This document shows positions 49,520 through 58,883 of a DNA stretch of 64,000 nucleotides, in pieces. The position numbers were made by a program, and so were the translations under genes. Source of the DNA: Bifidobacterium dentium JCM 1195 = DSM 20436 (lineage in GTDB: Bacteria; Actinomycetota; Actinomycetes; Actinomycetales; Bifidobacteriaceae); the NCBI RefSeq assembly GCF_001042595.1, contig NZ_AP012326.1, forward strand, positions 620,001 through 684,000, read 5' to 3'. Below the pieces are notes generated by a model. That model saw only the letters and a program-made list of their open reading frames with translations. It was not told the origin of the DNA and did not search any database. The stretch's first letter is position 1; each line of letters begins with the position of its first letter.

Positions 49520-51151
49520 ATGCAGATTTCCAACCCCGTACTCACCGGCTTCCACGCCGATCCGTCGATGATCCGAGTCGGCGACACCTACTACATTGCC
49601 AATTCCACCTTCGAATGGTTTCCTGGCGTGCGCCTGCACGAATCCAAGGATCTGGTGCATTGGAACACATTGCCCAGCCCGTTGAGCCGCGTCAGTCAGC
49701 TTGACATGAAGGGCAATCCATCATCCGGTGGGATCTGGGCTCCCGACCTGAGCTATGCGGATGGCAGATTCTGGCTCATCTACACCGACGTGAAGGTGGT
49801 CAACGGCGCATTCAAGGACTGCGTCAACTACCTGGTCACCGCCGACGACATCCGTGGGCCGTGGAGCGATCCGATCCGCATCAACGGCGTCGGCTTCGAT
49901 TCCAGCCTGTTCCACGACGATGACGGGCGCAAGTACCTTGTGCAGCAGACTTGGGATTTCCGCGAATATCATCATTCGTTCAACGGCATCACGCTTACCG
50001 AATTCGATGTGGATGCCATGCGGCTCAAGCCGGAAACGGCACGAACGATCTGGGACGGTACCGCGGTGAAGGTGGTGGAAGGCCCGCACCTGTACAGGAA
50101 GGACGGTTGGTATTACCTGTTTGCGGCCGAAGGCGGCACCCAATATGAGCATCAGGAATCCGTGGCCCGCTCGCGTACGCTCGACGACCATTCCTTCGAG
50201 GCCATGCCTGACGGTCCGTTCATCGGTAACTACGACACTCCTGACTTCTACCTGCAAAAGCAGGGACATGGTGCGCTCGTGGACACGCCATCAGGGGAGT
50301 GGTATTACGCGTCCCTATGTGGTCGCCCGTGGCGTCATGCCACCGAACCGTCGCATGGCGTGCGCGGCTGGTGCACGCTTGGGCGCGAAACCTCCATTCA
50401 AAAGGTGGAGTGGGATGAGGATGGCTGGCCTCGCGTGGTCGGAGGCCGTGCAGGTCAACGGTATGTGGACGCTCCAAAGGATGCCATTGAAACCGCGGCT
50501 CCACTAAGTCGCGACGAACATGACGAATTCGAATCCGACATGCTTGGCGTGAACTGGAACACCGTACGTGTGCCGTTCACCGAAGCCATGGGCAGGGTCG
50601 GCGGCGGCAAACTGACGTTGCGAGGACAGGGATCCCTGTGCAATGCATTCGAACAGTCGATGGTGGCCCGCCGCTGGCAGGCGTTCGACTTCGATGCCGA
50701 GACGAAGGTGCGTTTCGACCCGAACAACTACATGCAGATGGCCGGACTGACGAACTATTACGACGACCTGTGCTGGTCATGGGCGTTCGTGACCTGGGAT
50801 GAGGGACGCGGAACGCGCGTCATCGAAGTGGCGCAGAACGACTTCAACCAGTACACCTCGTTCCTCAAAGACAACGCCATCGAAGTACCTCGGGATGCCG
50901 AAGCCGTATGGCTGCGCACCAAGGTACGGACGGAATACTATTCCTACGAATACTCCTTCGACGGCGAGCATTTCACTGAGATTCCGGTGCGACTGGACGC
51001 TAAGATCCTCTCTGATGATTACGTCGTGCAGCGATATGGCGGCTTCTTCACCGGAGCATTCGTCGGCCTTGCCTGCGTGGACCTGTCCGGTTACGGCTTG
51101 ACGGCCGAATTCGACTACTTCGACTACAAGGAACTTCCTGACTGCGAATAG
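49520..51151 (+). CDS. xynB: GH43 beta-xylosidase
   Basis: 543 residues from ATG 49520 (AAAGGA upstream); no signal peptide, so intracellular. Five-bladed propeller with D14 (HADPSM), D127 (FDSSL) and E187 (EGPHLYR); the D14/D127 spacing matches well-known beta-xylosidases such as that of Selenomonas ruminantium, with the Glu one residue on. Then a C-terminal beta-sandwich from about 335, ending in YKELPDCE. It releases xylose from the oligosaccharides delivered by the preceding importer. Alpha-L-arabinofuranosidase side activity is common in this group. Confidence 0.9.
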   Translation: MQISNPVLTGFHADPSMIRVGDTYYIANSTFEWFPGVRLHESKDLVHWNTLPSPLSRVSQLDMKGNPSSGGIWAPDLSYADGRFWLIYTDVKVVNGAFKDCVNYLVTADDIRGPWSDPIRINGVGFDSSLFHDDDGRKYLVQQTWDFREYHHSFNGITLTEFDVDAMRLKPETARTIWDGTAVKVVEGPHLYRKDGWYYLFAAEGGTQYEHQESVARSRTLDDHSFEAMPDGPFIGNYDTPDFYLQKQGHGALVDTPSGEWYYASLCGRPWRHATEPSHGVRGWCTLGRETSIQKVEWDEDGWPRVVGGRAGQRYVDAPKDAIETAAPLSRDEHDEFESDMLGVNWNTVRVPFTEAMGRVGGGKLTLRGQGSLCNAFEQSMVARRWQAFDFDAETKVRFDPNNYMQMAGLTNYYDDLCWSWAFVTWDEGRGTRVIEVAQNDFNQYTSFLKDNAIEVPRDAEAVWLRTKVRTEYYSYEYSFDGEHFTEIPVRLDAKILSDDYVVQRYGGFFTGAFVGLACVDLSGYGLTAEFDYFDYKELPDCE

Positions 51152-51282
51152 CTGTGGCTCTTTGAGGCGGCAGGCGGGGAATCGATACCTCTGCCGCCGA
51201 TTCGCCAATTTGTTAGATGGTCGAAATAATATGTTGCGTGAACGCTCACAACATACGCGGGAAATGGAAGACGGGAGAGGAT

Positions 51283-51912
51283 ATGGCACGGGATGCGGAA
51301 GCGCTGATCAACTCTGACGAGGAACTGTCCAGACTGTTCGGCGGCAGGCCGACGCAGTACCGCAAGTCGAAGTCCTTGCCGAAATACACCGGTGAGGCGG
51401 CGCGTGTCTGTGCAAGGATCAATCGGATCTTCTTCGATGATCCGGGTGAGGCATACCGCCTGTTCCACGAACTCATTCCGGAGGCGGGCGAAGGCGTGGA
51501 ATTCACGCCGCCGTTCACGGTCGATTACGGCATCGGGCTCAGGATTGGCCGCGACACGTTCATCAACAAGGATTTCATGATTTGCGGCGGTGGCTATGTG
51601 ACCATTGGCGAGAACTGCCTGATTGGTCCGCGCTGCACCATCGCCACCCCAAACCACGCCAAGGATGCCGCCACCCGCCTGGCCGGTTGGGAGTGCGCCT
51701 CGCCAGTCACCATCGGCAGCAACGTGTGGTTCGGCGCAAACGTGACCGTGACGCCGGGCGTGACCATCGGCTCGAACTCCATCATCGGCGCCGGTTCCGT
51801 GGTGACGCATGACATTCCCGAAAATTCCATAGCCGTGGGTAATCCGGCCCGCGTGATCCGTGAGATTCCCGATCATGATCCCGCCTTCCGTGAGGTCGAA
51901 GGCATCATCTGA
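51283..51912 (+). CDS. Sugar O-acetyltransferase (maltose/galactoside type, LbH fold)
   Basis: 209 residues from ATG 51283 with GGGAGAGG upstream; frame opens earlier without a site. N-terminal Mac domain (SEALIN/YRLFHELIPEAG region), then a left-handed beta-helix with hexapeptides (VTIGENCLIGPRCTI, VTPGVTIGSNSIIGAGSVVT). The catalytic His is in TPNHAKD. Family members acetylate maltose or galactosides. Placed in the xylan locus, it may act on xylo-oligosaccharides, by context only. A weak TTTGTTAGATGG upstream at 51209 recalls the XylR site. Confidence 0.8.
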   Translation: MARDAEALINSDEELSRLFGGRPTQYRKSKSLPKYTGEAARVCARINRIFFDDPGEAYRLFHELIPEAGEGVEFTPPFTVDYGIGLRIGRDTFINKDFMICGGGYVTIGENCLIGPRCTIATPNHAKDAATRLAGWECASPVTIGSNVWFGANVTVTPGVTIGSNSIIGAGSVVTHDIPENSIAVGNPARVIREIPDHDPAFREVEGII

Positions 51913-52278
51913 CGTAGGAGTGGGGCGGAGGCTTCATGGTCAAGAGGGGTGCAAGGGCGGTATGTTGTCATATCCGCTCCATGTCGGCGTGTTGCGATAT
52001 TCGTAAAGTTTGCGCACTGATAAATATTTGAAAGGTATGAAACAGAAGATTGATATCGCTACTTTTGCAATGAGATAGCTGTTACTGAATCGCCGCTTAG
52101 TAAGTTAGATGAGTGCACTAAATTATGCCGGAATTTCGCCGTTTCCGATGGAAATGGCGAAACAATATGTTTAATCAATGAACTAAGTGCTAGAATTGTT
52201 ACTAGACCACATGAAAGAACATGTGGTTCTCAAGGAAGAGAAATCGCAAGATTCAGTTTCATCGGTGAAAGGAATCTC
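51913..52278. promoter_or_regulatory. 366-bp control region of the monosaccharide importer
   Basis: No gene found. It holds two XylR-like sites, 52101-52121 (TAAGTTAGATGAGTG...) and 52166-52186 (...AATCAATGAACTAA), the second just before a possible -10 TAGAAT at 52191. An 8-bp inverted repeat ACCACATG / CATGTGGT lies at 52206-52227, in the leader, before an AAAGGAA ribosome site. The xylA promoter shows the same site-in-spacer arrangement. Confidence 0.6.
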
Positions 52279-53394
52279 ATGAACAAGTGGACCAAGGCCA
52301 TCGCTGCCGTTGCCGCAACCGCAATGCTCATCCCTCTGACTGCCTGTGGAAGTTCCCGCAGCAGCAACTCCGGCTCCAGCTCATCCAAAGACGCTTCCGA
52401 TGTGAACATCGGCATTTCCATGCCGGAGCAGATGCTCGAGCGTTGGAAGATCGACGGTTCCAACCTGAAGAAGCAGCTTGAAGGCTACGGCTACAAGGTC
52501 ACCCTGCAGTATGCGGATGGCAAGACCGATCTGCAGACCTCCCAGATTCAGAACATGGCCAACAACGGCATGGATTACGTGGTCGTCGCATCCATCGATG
52601 GCACCTCCACCGGCGCGGCCTGCGAGCAGGCCCAGTCCAACGGCGCGAAGATCATCGCCTACGATCGCCTGATCATGAATACCGACGCCGTCGACTACTA
52701 CGCCACCTTCTCGCTTGAGGAAGTCGGCAAGATGCAGGGCGAATACATCGAAAAGGCCCTCGGCCTCAAGGACGGCAAGAAGGGGCCGTTCAACGTCGAG
52801 CTCATGGCCGGTTCCCCGACCGACAACAACGCGGGTTACTACTTCAAGGGCGCATGGTCCGTGCTCGGCAAGTACTACAAGTCCGGCGTGCTGCAGGCCA
52901 AGTCCGGCAAGGTTCCTGCCGACGAGACCGAATGGCAGTCCATCGGCATCGACAACTGGGATCGTCAGAAGGCCCAGAACGAAATGGAGAACCGCATCAA
53001 CTCCTTCTACAACGACGGCACCAAGCTTGACGCGGTCCTCGCCCAGAACGACGCCGAGGCCCTCGGTACCGTGAACGCCGTCGAGGGCGCAGGCTGGGAC
53101 TACTACCCGGTCATCACCGGTCAGGACGCCGAGAAGGCCAACGTTCAGGCCATCGTCAAGGGCAAGCAGTCCGAAACCGTGTACAAGGACACCCGCGAGC
53201 TGGCCAAGGCCACCGCGCAGATGATCAAGGACCTGGTCGACGGCAAGGAGCCGGAAGCCAAGGACACCTTCAACAACGGCACCAAGGATGTGCCGACCCA
53301 GCTGCTGACCCCGGTCTCCGTCGACAAGACCAACCTGAAGGAGGTTCTCGTGGACGGCGGTTACATCTCCGCCAAGGATGCGGGACTCGAGTAG
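52279..53394 (+). CDS. Monosaccharide (xylose-type) ABC transporter binding lipoprotein, ChvE/XylF-like
   Basis: 371 residues, lipobox LTAC with Cys at 23. Sugar-binding family 2 fold (VNIGISMPEQMLERWKIDG, VVASIDGTSTG, AYDRLIMNTDAVDYY, GGYISAKD) like ChvE of multiple-sugar importers and XylF. It is followed by its own ATPase and permease. Position beside xylA/xylB and XylR-like sites points to D-xylose, though glucose, fucose or ribose are also possible for ChvE relatives. Confidence 0.85.
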   Translation: MNKWTKAIAAVAATAMLIPLTACGSSRSSNSGSSSSKDASDVNIGISMPEQMLERWKIDGSNLKKQLEGYGYKVTLQYADGKTDLQTSQIQNMANNGMDYVVVASIDGTSTGAACEQAQSNGAKIIAYDRLIMNTDAVDYYATFSLEEVGKMQGEYIEKALGLKDGKKGPFNVELMAGSPTDNNAGYYFKGAWSVLGKYYKSGVLQAKSGKVPADETEWQSIGIDNWDRQKAQNEMENRINSFYNDGTKLDAVLAQNDAEALGTVNAVEGAGWDYYPVITGQDAEKANVQAIVKGKQSETVYKDTRELAKATAQMIKDLVDGKEPEAKDTFNNGTKDVPTQLLTPVSVDKTNLKEVLVDGGYISAKDAGLE

Positions 53395-53510
53395 CGGATC
53401 CTTACGGAACAAGGCGAGCGCCGCGCCTGCACCGCGCCGGAGCGGCGCTCTCGTGTTCCCCGAAAGTCAGTAAGCAATCGTGAAGCAATGACGCAACGGA
53501 GGAGGTTGCT

Positions 53511-55079
53511 GTGGCTACCAATAATGACGTGATTCTGCAGATGAATCATATCGTCAAGCGTTTCGGCCCGGTCACTGCGCTCAAGGATGTGAATATCACC
53601 GTGAAACGTGGCCAGATATTCTCCATCTGCGGCGAAAACGGCGCCGGCAAATCGACGTTGATGAACGTGCTGTCGGGCGTGTATCCGTACGGCACCTATG
53701 AAGGCGATATCGTCTACGACGGCGAGACCTGCAAATTCAAGACCATTCGCGATTCCGAAAGCAAGGGTATCGTGATTATCCATCAGGAACTTGCCCTGGT
53801 GCCGTATATGTCGATCCAAGAGAACATCTTCCTGGGCAATCAGATCAAGAAGGGCATCGCCATCGACACCGACGCCCAGCGCAAGGAAGCCCTGCGCGTG
53901 ATGAATCTGGTGGGACTCAACGAAAACCCGGACACCCTGATCGCCAACATCGGCGTCGGCAAGCAACAGCTCGTCGAAATCGCCAAGGCCTTGACCAAGG
54001 ATGTGCGGCTGCTCATTCTCGACGAGCCGACCGCGGCCCTGAATGATGAGGATTCCTTCAAACTGCTCGACCTGATCGATCAGTTGCGCAAGGAACACGG
54101 CATCACCGCCATCATCATCTCGCACAAGCTCAATGAGATCGCGGCCTCCGCCGATGCGGTGCAGGTCATTCGAGATGGCCAGACCATCAGCCATATCGAC
54201 ATCGACGCCGAACATCCACTCGACCAGGATGCGTTGATCCGCGACATGGTCGGCCGTCCGCTAACCAACCGCTATCCGGACCACCAGTCGCATATCGGCG
54301 CCGAGATGTTCCGCATCGAGAACTGGAGGTGCCACCATCCGCTCGACGAGAACCGTCTCGTGTCCAAGGACGTGTGCATGAACGTACGCAAGGGCGAGAT
54401 CGTGGGCGTCGCGGGCCTTGTCGGTGCCGGGCGCACCGAAACCATGATGAGCATGTTCGGCCACCAGTACGGAACCCACGCCACCGGCACACTGTATCTG
54501 GAAGGCAAGGAAGTGCACTTCCCGTCCGTGCGCAGCGCCATCGACAACGGTGTGGCGTACGCCACCGAGGACCGCAAGGTCTACGGCCTGAACCTTATGG
54601 ATACCATCCGCGGCAACACTTCGCTGGCCAGCCTCAAGGCACTGAGCAGGTTCGGGGTGATCGATGAGACCCAGGAGAAGAAGGTCGCCGAAAAGTACCG
54701 CACCGAATTCCGCACCAAGGCGCCGACCATCGAAATGCCCTCGGGTAACCTCTCCGGAGGCAACCAGCAGAAGGTCGTGCTTGCGAAGTGGGTGGCCACC
54801 AATCCCAAGGTGCTGATTCTCGACGAACCGACGCGAGGCATCGACGTCGGCGCGAAATACGACATCTACGAGATCATCGACCAGCTTGCCGACGCGGGTT
54901 CGGCCGTGATCGTGGTCAGTTCGGAACTGCCGGAACTGCTCGGCATCTGCGACCGCATCTACACGATGTGCAACGGTACGATCACCGCCAATGTGGATGC
55001 CAAGAGCACCAATCAGGAGGAGCTGATGCGCTACATGACCGCCGAGGTTCCGATCGATCCGAGCAAGGTATACGCCTGA
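53511..55079 (+). CDS. Monosaccharide ABC transporter ATPase (double domain, GguA/XylG-like)
   Basis: 522 residues from GTG 53511 with GGAGGAGG upstream. Two ATPase halves: GENGAGKST and LDEPTAALND in the first; a Walker A remnant GLVGAGRTE and an intact LSGGNQQKVVLAKW with LDEPTRGIDVGAKYDI in the second, the usual asymmetric sugar ATPase. Energises uptake through the following permease. Confidence 0.93.
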   Translation: MATNNDVILQMNHIVKRFGPVTALKDVNITVKRGQIFSICGENGAGKSTLMNVLSGVYPYGTYEGDIVYDGETCKFKTIRDSESKGIVIIHQELALVPYMSIQENIFLGNQIKKGIAIDTDAQRKEALRVMNLVGLNENPDTLIANIGVGKQQLVEIAKALTKDVRLLILDEPTAALNDEDSFKLLDLIDQLRKEHGITAIIISHKLNEIAASADAVQVIRDGQTISHIDIDAEHPLDQDALIRDMVGRPLTNRYPDHQSHIGAEMFRIENWRCHHPLDENRLVSKDVCMNVRKGEIVGVAGLVGAGRTETMMSMFGHQYGTHATGTLYLEGKEVHFPSVRSAIDNGVAYATEDRKVYGLNLMDTIRGNTSLASLKALSRFGVIDETQEKKVAEKYRTEFRTKAPTIEMPSGNLSGGNQQKVVLAKWVATNPKVLILDEPTRGIDVGAKYDIYEIIDQLADAGSAVIVVSSELPELLGICDRIYTMCNGTITANVDAKSTNQEELMRYMTAEVPIDPSKVYA

Positions 55080-55149
55080 AAGCCTGAAATCCTCAAGTCC
55101 AATGACGGGCTTGAACCGTGACTTGAACCGTGAAAGGAAACGCATTCAA

Positions 55150-56379
55150 ATGTCAGCTGCAAATTCCGCCGCCGTCAAGAAGGGCGACGACAAGGTAGAA
55201 ACCCAGTCCCTCAAGGAGCTGCTGCTCGGTAACGCTCGCTCCTACGGCATCTTCTTCGCGCTGGTTGTGGTGATCATCGTATTCCAGATCCTCACCGGCG
55301 GCCGCCTGCTCAATCCGAACAACGTGGTCGCGCTGTTCCAGCAGAACGCCTACGTGCTCATCGCCGCGATAGGTATGCTGATGGTCATCATCGCCACCCA
55401 CATCGATCTGTCCGTCGGCTCGGTGGTCGCCTTCATCGGCGGCGTCGGCGCACTGGCCATGAAGAATTGGGGTCTGAACTGGTTCCTCGCCATCGTGCTG
55501 ATGATCGTCATCGGTCTGGCCATCGGCGCATGGCACGGCTTCTGGGTCGCCTACGTCGGCGTTCCGGGCTTCGTCACCACCTTGGGCGGCATGCTGATCT
55601 TCCGTGGCCTCGCCACCGTCGTCGCCGGCGAATCCATTCCGGTCTCCGATCCGACCTTCCGCGCCATCTCCAAGGATTACCTGCCGAACGTCCTCGGATT
55701 CTGGGGAGACTTCTCCAGCAACGCAATCATCGTGGGAGTCGTCGCCATCGTGCTCGTCATCTGGATGCAGTTGCACAAGCGCAACAATGCCATCAAGAAC
55801 GGCCTTCCGGTCCAGCCGATGAGCTTCGTGGTTCTCAAGCTGGTCATCGCCGTCGCGGCAATCGCCTACGTGACCTACCTGCTGGCCTGCTCCGGCAACG
55901 CCACCCAAGGCGGCATCCCGATCGTGATGCTCATCATCGGCGTGCTCATCGGCGTGTACTGGTTCGCACTGAACCGCACCGTCTACGGCCGTAACGTCTA
56001 CGCCGTCGGCGGCAACCGCAAGGCGGCCATCCTTTCCGGCATCGACACCAAGGCGACCGATTTCAAGATCTTCCTGAACATGGGCTTCCTGACCTCCATC
56101 GCAGCCGTCATCACCCTGTCCCGACTGGCATCCGCAACCGCGCAGACCGGTATGGAGTTTGAGATGGACGCCATCGCGGCCTGCTTCATCGGCGGCACTG
56201 CGGTCACCGGCGGCATCGGCACCATCCCGGGCGCCATGGTCGGCGCTCTGATCATGGGCGTGCTGAACCAGGGCCTGTCCATCATGGGCGTTGACGCAGC
56301 CTGGGTCAAGACCATCAAGGGCCTGGTCGTGATCGCGGCTGTGGCCTACGATCTGGTCAGCAAACGCAAGAAGGGCTGA
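55150..56379 (+). CDS. Monosaccharide ABC transporter permease (GguB/XylH-like)
   Basis: 409 residues from ATG 55150 with AAAGGA upstream. About ten membrane segments with family landmarks HIDLSVGSVVAFIGG, GFVTTLGGMLIFRG, GRNVYAVGGNRKAAILSGID and GTAVTGGIGTIPGAMVGALI. Third and last gene of the importer. Confidence 0.93.
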   Translation: MSAANSAAVKKGDDKVETQSLKELLLGNARSYGIFFALVVVIIVFQILTGGRLLNPNNVVALFQQNAYVLIAAIGMLMVIIATHIDLSVGSVVAFIGGVGALAMKNWGLNWFLAIVLMIVIGLAIGAWHGFWVAYVGVPGFVTTLGGMLIFRGLATVVAGESIPVSDPTFRAISKDYLPNVLGFWGDFSSNAIIVGVVAIVLVIWMQLHKRNNAIKNGLPVQPMSFVVLKLVIAVAAIAYVTYLLACSGNATQGGIPIVMLIIGVLIGVYWFALNRTVYGRNVYAVGGNRKAAILSGIDTKATDFKIFLNMGFLTSIAAVITLSRLASATAQTGMEFEMDAIAACFIGGTAVTGGIGTIPGAMVGALIMGVLNQGLSIMGVDAAWVKTIKGLVVIAAVAYDLVSKRKKG

Positions 56380-56390
56380 TTCCTCCTCCG

Positions 56391-56427
56391 CAAGGCGTCG
56401 TCCCTCCTCTTGGAGGGGCGGCGCCTC
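56391..56427 (+). terminator. Terminator after the monosaccharide importer
   Basis: AGGCGTCGTCCCTCC and GGAGGGGCGGCGCCT pair with one mismatch a few bases after the permease stop, then TCTTTC. Confidence 0.65.
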
Positions 56428-56454
56428 TTTCGTTGCGTCCATAGGCAAATGAAC

Positions 56455-56485
56455 AACCGCAACCCGTATGGATTGCGGTTTGCCG
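56455..56485. terminator. Second hairpin, with T-run, between the permease and the small reverse gene
   Basis: AACCGCAA and TTGCGGTT form an 8-bp stem with T-run TTTTTTTT after TGCCG. It can end the forward transcript; on the other strand it closes the following small gene. Confidence 0.6.
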
Positions 56486-56491
56486 TTTTTT

Positions 56492-56821
56492 TTACTTGCG
56501 CCTGCGTTGTTTGGATTTCTTCGGCTCATAAGGCTTGAGAAAATCCCATTTGGAAACAAGGAAATTATGTACCGGTGGGATCTTGCCGATGCCGAAGCCT
56601 GCGAAAATGCCGCCAAGCATCGTCCATGTGGCCAGATCCTGTCCGGAGAACAGCAGCACGATGTACACGATGGCGATGATGAAGCACAGCAGTGAAGAGA
56701 CGCGGCGTTGCCGTTCGGTCATCTTGCTGTTTTGCATCGGCATTGCGCCCAACAGCAGGCCCGAGGCCAGGCAGATTATGCCAAGCACCACGGCCATGGC
56801 GATGGATAGCGGAGAAGTCAT
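56492..56821 (-). CDS. Small two-to-three-helix membrane protein, unknown
   Basis: 109 residues from ATG 56821 (AAAGGA six bases upstream; ATG 56827 would have no spacing). Three hydrophobic stretches at about 5-27, 45-60 and 66-80, then a basic tail ending in KKSKQRRRK. No known family recognised. Read in the same direction as the next gene, which overlaps or nearly touches it, so they may be expressed together. Confidence 0.65.
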   Translation of the reverse strand: MTSPLSIAMAVVLGIICLASGLLLGAMPMQNSKMTERQRRVSSLLCFIIAIVYIVLLFSGQDLATWTMLGGIFAGFGIGKIPPVHNFLVSKWDFLKPYEPKKSKQRRRK

Positions 56822-56845
56822 CAACATTCCTTTCGTTACCTGACA

Positions 56846-57100
56846 TCACTCGGCATCGTCGGAGGATTCGTCGGATTCCTCGGATTTGCTTTCATCATGC
56901 TGACGGCCTTGCGCAATCCATAGTTGCGCCGCGTTGAAGCCGGTATACAGCACCGCCACGGCGATGCAGATGATCAGGATGATGCTGGGGGCGGTCGTCA
57001 GCGTGCCGTCCTTCAGCGCGGAGGTGACGGACTGCGCCAGCCAGGCGATGCATGCGATGCAGGTCAGTGCGTAAAGCCTCATACGGAAGCCGTCGTTCAT
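56846..57100 (-). CDS. Small membrane protein with acidic tail, unknown
   Basis: 84 residues, two hydrophobic segments (about 8-25 and 37-57), then a Ser/Glu/Asp-rich tail (ESKSEESDESSDD). GGGTGG upstream. It lies between xylB and the preceding small membrane gene on the same strand, 24 bp before it. No family recognised. Confidence 0.6.
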   Translation of the reverse strand: MNDGFRMRLYALTCIACIAWLAQSVTSALKDGTLTTAPSIILIICIAVAVLYTGFNAAQLWIAQGRQHDESKSEESDESSDDAE

Positions 57101-57138
57101 ATTCCACCCGTCTTTCGAGTATATGTGCCGATGATAGT

Positions 57139-57175
57139 CGAAACGGGACGGTACGTCAGGTACCGTCCCGTTTCG
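57139..57175 (-). terminator. Terminator of xylB
   Basis: CGAAACGGGACGGTAC and GTACCGTCCCGTTTCG form a perfect 16-bp stem with a 5-nt loop, 26 bp after the xylB stop on the reverse strand. Confidence 0.8.
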
Positions 57176-57201
57176 AATGTGCGTCGTGTGCGTTCGGAGG
57201 A

Positions 57202-58722
57202 TCAGCCGCGGGCCTTGGCGTAGGCCTCATAGACGGCTGGGGTCGGCTCGCCGGTTTCGACGCCGTCGATGGTGAGCTTCCATGCCGGTGGCTCGGTTTC
57301 GCCGGACAGCACCCAGGCGGCCTGGCGTGCGGCGCCGATGGCCACGTACTCGTCGGTGGCCGGGCGGGTCACGTCCATGCCGAAGATACTTGGGGCGAGC
57401 GTGCGAATGGCCTCGGATTTCGCGCCGCCACCGATAAGCAGGATGCGCTTGATCTCGGCGCCGAGGGAACGGATGAGCTCCAGGCAGTCACGCTGGGAGC
57501 ACAGCAGGCCTTCGACGAAGGCGCGCGCCATGTTCTCCTTGGTGGTGTTGGCCAATGTCAGACCGGAAAGGGTGGCGGTCGCGTCCGGACGGTTCGGGGT
57601 GCGTTCGCCGTCGAAATACGGTACCAGGGTGATGCCGCCGGCCCCCGGTTCGGAGGCGAAGGCCAGCTTGGCCAGCTCGTCGTAGTCCACGCCGAGGGCT
57701 GCGCGGCCGGCATCGAGAATGCGGGAGCCGTTGATGGTGCAGGCGAGCGGCAGGTAATGGCCGGTGCAGTCGGCAAAGCCCGAGACGGCACCCGTCAGAT
57801 CGTAGGTCGGGTTTTCGGAGATGGCTGCGGCCACGCCGGAGGTGCCGAGGGATACGGATACGTCACCGACCGCCATGCCCAGTCCCAGCGAAGCCATGGC
57901 GTTGTCGCCGCCGCCCGGTGCGATCAGGCATCCGCCGTCGACGTCTCCGCCTGCGATTGCGGGGGAGGCCTTGACTGCCGCCGCGTCGCGCGGTCCCAAT
58001 ACGGTCGGCAGGACGATGGCGTCGGCATGCGCCTTGGCGGATTGATCGCCTTCGGCCGGCTCGAGCACCATGGCGATCAGGTCGCGGCGGTATTCGCCGG
58101 AGGCGGCATCGTAATAGATGGTGCCGGAAGCGTCGGAACGGTCGGTGAACAGGGCGTCGAGATGGGCGTCCTCACCCTCGGCGACCGGGCCGTAGCCAGC
58201 GATGCGCCAGCTCAGCCAGTCGTGAGGCAGACAGACGGCCGCGATCTTCTTGGCGTTCTCAGGTTCGTTTTCCGCAACCCAGGCCACCTTGGTCAGCGTG
58301 TAGGAGGCGACGGGGGAGGAGCCGACGGCCTTGACCCAGCGTTGCTTGCCTCGGGCGATTGGATCTTCCGGTTCGCCGTCGACGGCCGGGGCGGCGCCCA
58401 TCTTTTCGATCAGGGCGGCGGCCTGCGGAGCGGAGCTTACGTCGTTCCACAGCATGGCGTCACGAATCACGTTGCCCTGCCTGTCCAGAATCACCATGCC
58501 ATGCTGCTGTCCGCCGACGGCCAAGGCTTCGACGTCATCCAGTCCGCCGGCCTGTTCCGCGGCCTGAAGGAACGCATCCCACCAATACGAAGGGTCGATG
58601 GATGTGCCGTTTGGGTGCTTCGCCTGACCGAAACGCACCAGCTCTCCGGTTTCGGCGTCGGTCACGCGCACCTTGCAGGATTGGGTCGAGGTATCGACGC
58701 CGGCCACGAGTTTTCTGGTCAT
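57202..58722 (-). CDS. xylB: Xylulokinase
   Basis: 506 residues from ATG 58722 with AAGGAGG upstream. FGGY kinase fold: VAGVDTSTQSCKVRV for ATP/substrate, AVGGQQHGMVIL, the second-domain GGGDNAMASLGLG and LLIGGGAKSEAIR. It phosphorylates D-xylulose made by XylA to enter the phosphoketolase pathway. Divergent from the ROK regulator, sharing a control region of about 160 bp. Confidence 0.95.
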   Translation of the reverse strand: MTRKLVAGVDTSTQSCKVRVTDAETGELVRFGQAKHPNGTSIDPSYWWDAFLQAAEQAGGLDDVEALAVGGQQHGMVILDRQGNVIRDAMLWNDVSSAPQAAALIEKMGAAPAVDGEPEDPIARGKQRWVKAVGSSPVASYTLTKVAWVAENEPENAKKIAAVCLPHDWLSWRIAGYGPVAEGEDAHLDALFTDRSDASGTIYYDAASGEYRRDLIAMVLEPAEGDQSAKAHADAIVLPTVLGPRDAAAVKASPAIAGGDVDGGCLIAPGGGDNAMASLGLGMAVGDVSVSLGTSGVAAAISENPTYDLTGAVSGFADCTGHYLPLACTINGSRILDAGRAALGVDYDELAKLAFASEPGAGGITLVPYFDGERTPNRPDATATLSGLTLANTTKENMARAFVEGLLCSQRDCLELIRSLGAEIKRILLIGGGAKSEAIRTLAPSIFGMDVTRPATDEYVAIGAARQAAWVLSGETEPPAWKLTIDGVETGEPTPAVYEAYAKARG

Positions 58723-58778
58723 TATGCCTCCTTGCCGTGAGCCGTGCGTCATTGGACACGGACGTCGGCCACGCTCTA

Positions 58779-58800
58779 TTAGTTAGATGAATGAACTATA
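58779..58800. promoter_or_regulatory. XylR-type operator between xylB and the ROK regulator gene
   Basis: TTAGTTAGATGAATGAAC begins an imperfect palindrome (TTAGTT ... AACTATAA). It agrees at 17 of 21 positions with the site in the xylA promoter and with that at 52101-52121. A partial second copy, GACTAACTGA, lies at 58829-58838. Palindrome and position fit autoregulation and control of xylB. Confidence 0.65.
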
Positions 58801-58883
58801 ATGTCCAGTGTACCATCATAAATTGGTTTGACTAACTGATTTGGTGTACTTTCCTTGCAAAGTCGCGTCGGGAAGGAGTGTCG

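Noticed and set aside
55153..56616. 487-residue reverse frame opposite the importer permease
   Set aside because: Highly Asp/His-rich shadow of a permease; crosses the terminators.
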